64,000 nt of DNA from Streptomyces sp. NBC_00448 (GTDB lineage: Bacteria; Actinomycetota; Actinomycetes; Streptomycetales; Streptomycetaceae). The position numbers and the translations under genes are program-made. The notes beneath the pieces are model-generated. The model ran no database searches and was not told the DNA's origin. It was given only the letters and a program-made list of their open reading frames with translations. Positions 63,168 to 64,000 of the stretch are shown here, one piece after another; within the stretch, counting starts at the first letter, position 1, and each line of letters starts with the position of its first letter. The stretch is taken from assembly GCF_036014115.1 (NCBI RefSeq), contig NZ_CP107913.1:434001-498000 (forward strand), given 5' to 3'.

Positions 63168-63332
63168 CTCTGTCTCCTTGACCGGCTACGGGAGAGGCGA
63201 TCCGGCACTCGTGTGTACGGCGTCCGAGCAGCCCCGGCGGTGGATGCCGCTGGCTGCGGCTCGGCTCCCTCACGGCAGTCCGGTGCGCGCGGCACCCACG
63301 CTGAAGTGGGAGCACGCAACCCGACTGACGGA

Positions 63333-63343
63333 TTGTCCAACAA
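63333..63343. promoter_or_regulatory. Exact FCD/FadR-type operator, TTGTCCAACAA
   Basis: Fits TNGTNNNACNA at every fixed position and is itself the inverted repeat TTGT-CCA-ACAA. It lies 166 bp before the ATPase start, and its minus strand contains a -35-like TTGGAC. Confidence 0.5.
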
Positions 63344-63905
63344 CTTGCGAGCGACCGTAACACCGCCGAATCGTCAGCTCAAGAAGGGTGCACGAAAATC
63401 CTTGGTTCGGATCATGCGGCCGCATCGGGGATGTTGCCTTCTGTTGAACAAAACGACGGGCCGTCCCTCCGCCGACTCCTCGCAACCGAATCCGCTCAAG
63501 GCGCCGCCCGCCGCGACGCACCGATCCGAGTCCTTCCGGAGACGAGGCAGCCTGGAAGCACCCCGCCCATCCGCCGGCTTCGACGTGGCGACGTCGGCCC
63601 CCGCACGCGACATCGTCGGGCAACGCCTCGGGCGGCTTCGTACGGAGCCGCCCGACCGCACGTTCACCGGCAGGCCCGAACGCATTCCTTGTACAGGCCA
63701 CTTGTGGCGGCATCGCGGCACCACTACGGTCGCTCACCGACTCGCCGACATCCGGACGCCCTCCGCGCCCACGCATCGCGTCCGTCACTCACGCCACACA
63801 CCTCATGACGCCGAGCCAGTACGGCAGTCCGTCGGCGACCGGAGTGGACGAATTCCTGCGACCGCCGAACATCCGCCGGCATTTCGCCAGCAGGAACCCG
63901 ACCCG

Positions 63906-63946
63906 CCGCCCCTGCTTCCGGGACGAGCTCCCGGAAGCAGGGGCGG
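63906..63946. terminator. Hairpin with 18-bp perfect stem
   Basis: Arms CCGCCCCTGCTTCCGGGA and its exact complement are separated by a 5-nt loop CGAGC. It is the strongest hairpin in the window and probably terminates a gene reading in from beyond 64000, insulating the cluster promoter. Confidence 0.75.
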
Positions 63947-64000
63947 GAGCTCTGCCACCCGCGGGCAGCAGACGCGGTCCTGGCGGGAGCCGGTCGTCGG

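Larger units (their letters stand above)
63168..64000. other. 833-bp region upstream of the cluster, no gene seen
   Basis: Short open frames here lack codon bias and domains. It holds the operator-like site at 63333, a hairpin at 63629-63654 (CGGGCGGCT / AGCCGCCCG, 8-nt loop) and the strong hairpin at 63906-63946. It is probably the promoter region of the catabolic cluster followed by the 3' flank of the next gene. Confidence 0.5.

Noticed and set aside
63374-63808. Open frames on both strands in the last kilobase
   Set aside because: No ribosome site, no codon-position bias and no recognisable motif; resemblance to a transposase fragment was too weak to report.

Overview
The window is about 73% G+C, with strong codon-position bias, frequent GTG starts (and a few TTG) and Streptomyces-type gene content: a divergent third EF-Tu, paired CNNM/CBS membrane proteins, an orphan aa3-type oxidase subunit I, a MocR/EamA pair and many regulator pairs. 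It is chromosomal DNA of an actinomycete, most likely Streptomycetaceae. No rRNA, tRNA, CRISPR array, prophage or complete insertion sequence was seen.

Layout. 0.2-7.9 kb: two overlapping CNNM/CBS proteins, cytochrome c oxidase subunit I, a small protein, an SGNH hydrolase, purB and a mismatch glycosylase. 7.8-9.5 kb: two decayed genes on the minus strand, a LysR regulator that has lost its DNA-binding half and a dienelactone-hydrolase-like gene with a late frameshift. 9.7-26.7 kb: mostly regulator/target pairs (XRE, ROK, GntR/SDR, NCS2 purine permease, EamA/MocR, ACT-GNAT, DUF885, rhodanese/Lrp, TetR/SDR-SDR). 26.9-45.1 kb: housekeeping genes, including sbcDC, YigZ, a CoA-binding protein, a YbaK-like deacylase, gamma carbonic anhydrase, DedA, a hot-dog thioesterase, MFS exporters, a spermidine-synthase-like methyltransferase, tuf3, TVP38 and a flavin reductase. 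At 45.2 kb there is a chimeric ORF joining the N-terminus of a serine recombinase to an ABC-ATPase fragment.

45.9-63.2 kb: fifteen consecutive minus-strand genes form what looks like a catabolic and uptake cluster. Read in transcription order it holds an ABC ATPase, a CoxG-like protein, an HpcH/HpaI aldolase, a LigJ-like hydratase, a TPP enzyme, a 4,5-dihydroxyphthalate-decarboxylase-like protein, a DUF3500 protein, two more decarboxylase-like paralogues, a LigI-like amidohydrolase, an FCD-type GntR regulator, a solute-binding lipoprotein, a permease, and two Tat-exported beta-propeller proteins (one a lactonase). ABC transporter parts lie near both ends, several genes overlap, and FadR/FCD-type operator motifs precede the ATPase gene (exact match) and the binding-protein gene (one mismatch). 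The suggested logic is extracellular processing, ABC import, cytoplasmic decarboxylation, then hydration and aldol cleavage of an oxo-dicarboxylate or aromatic-derived acid. The substrate cannot be read from the sequence, and no ring-cleaving oxygenase is present. This is the best candidate for an undescribed system here.

Many genes in the first 45 kb have a TANNNT-like hexamer 6-9 nt before the start codon, the layout expected of leaderless mRNAs. Several convergent gene ends carry long GC-rich hairpins.
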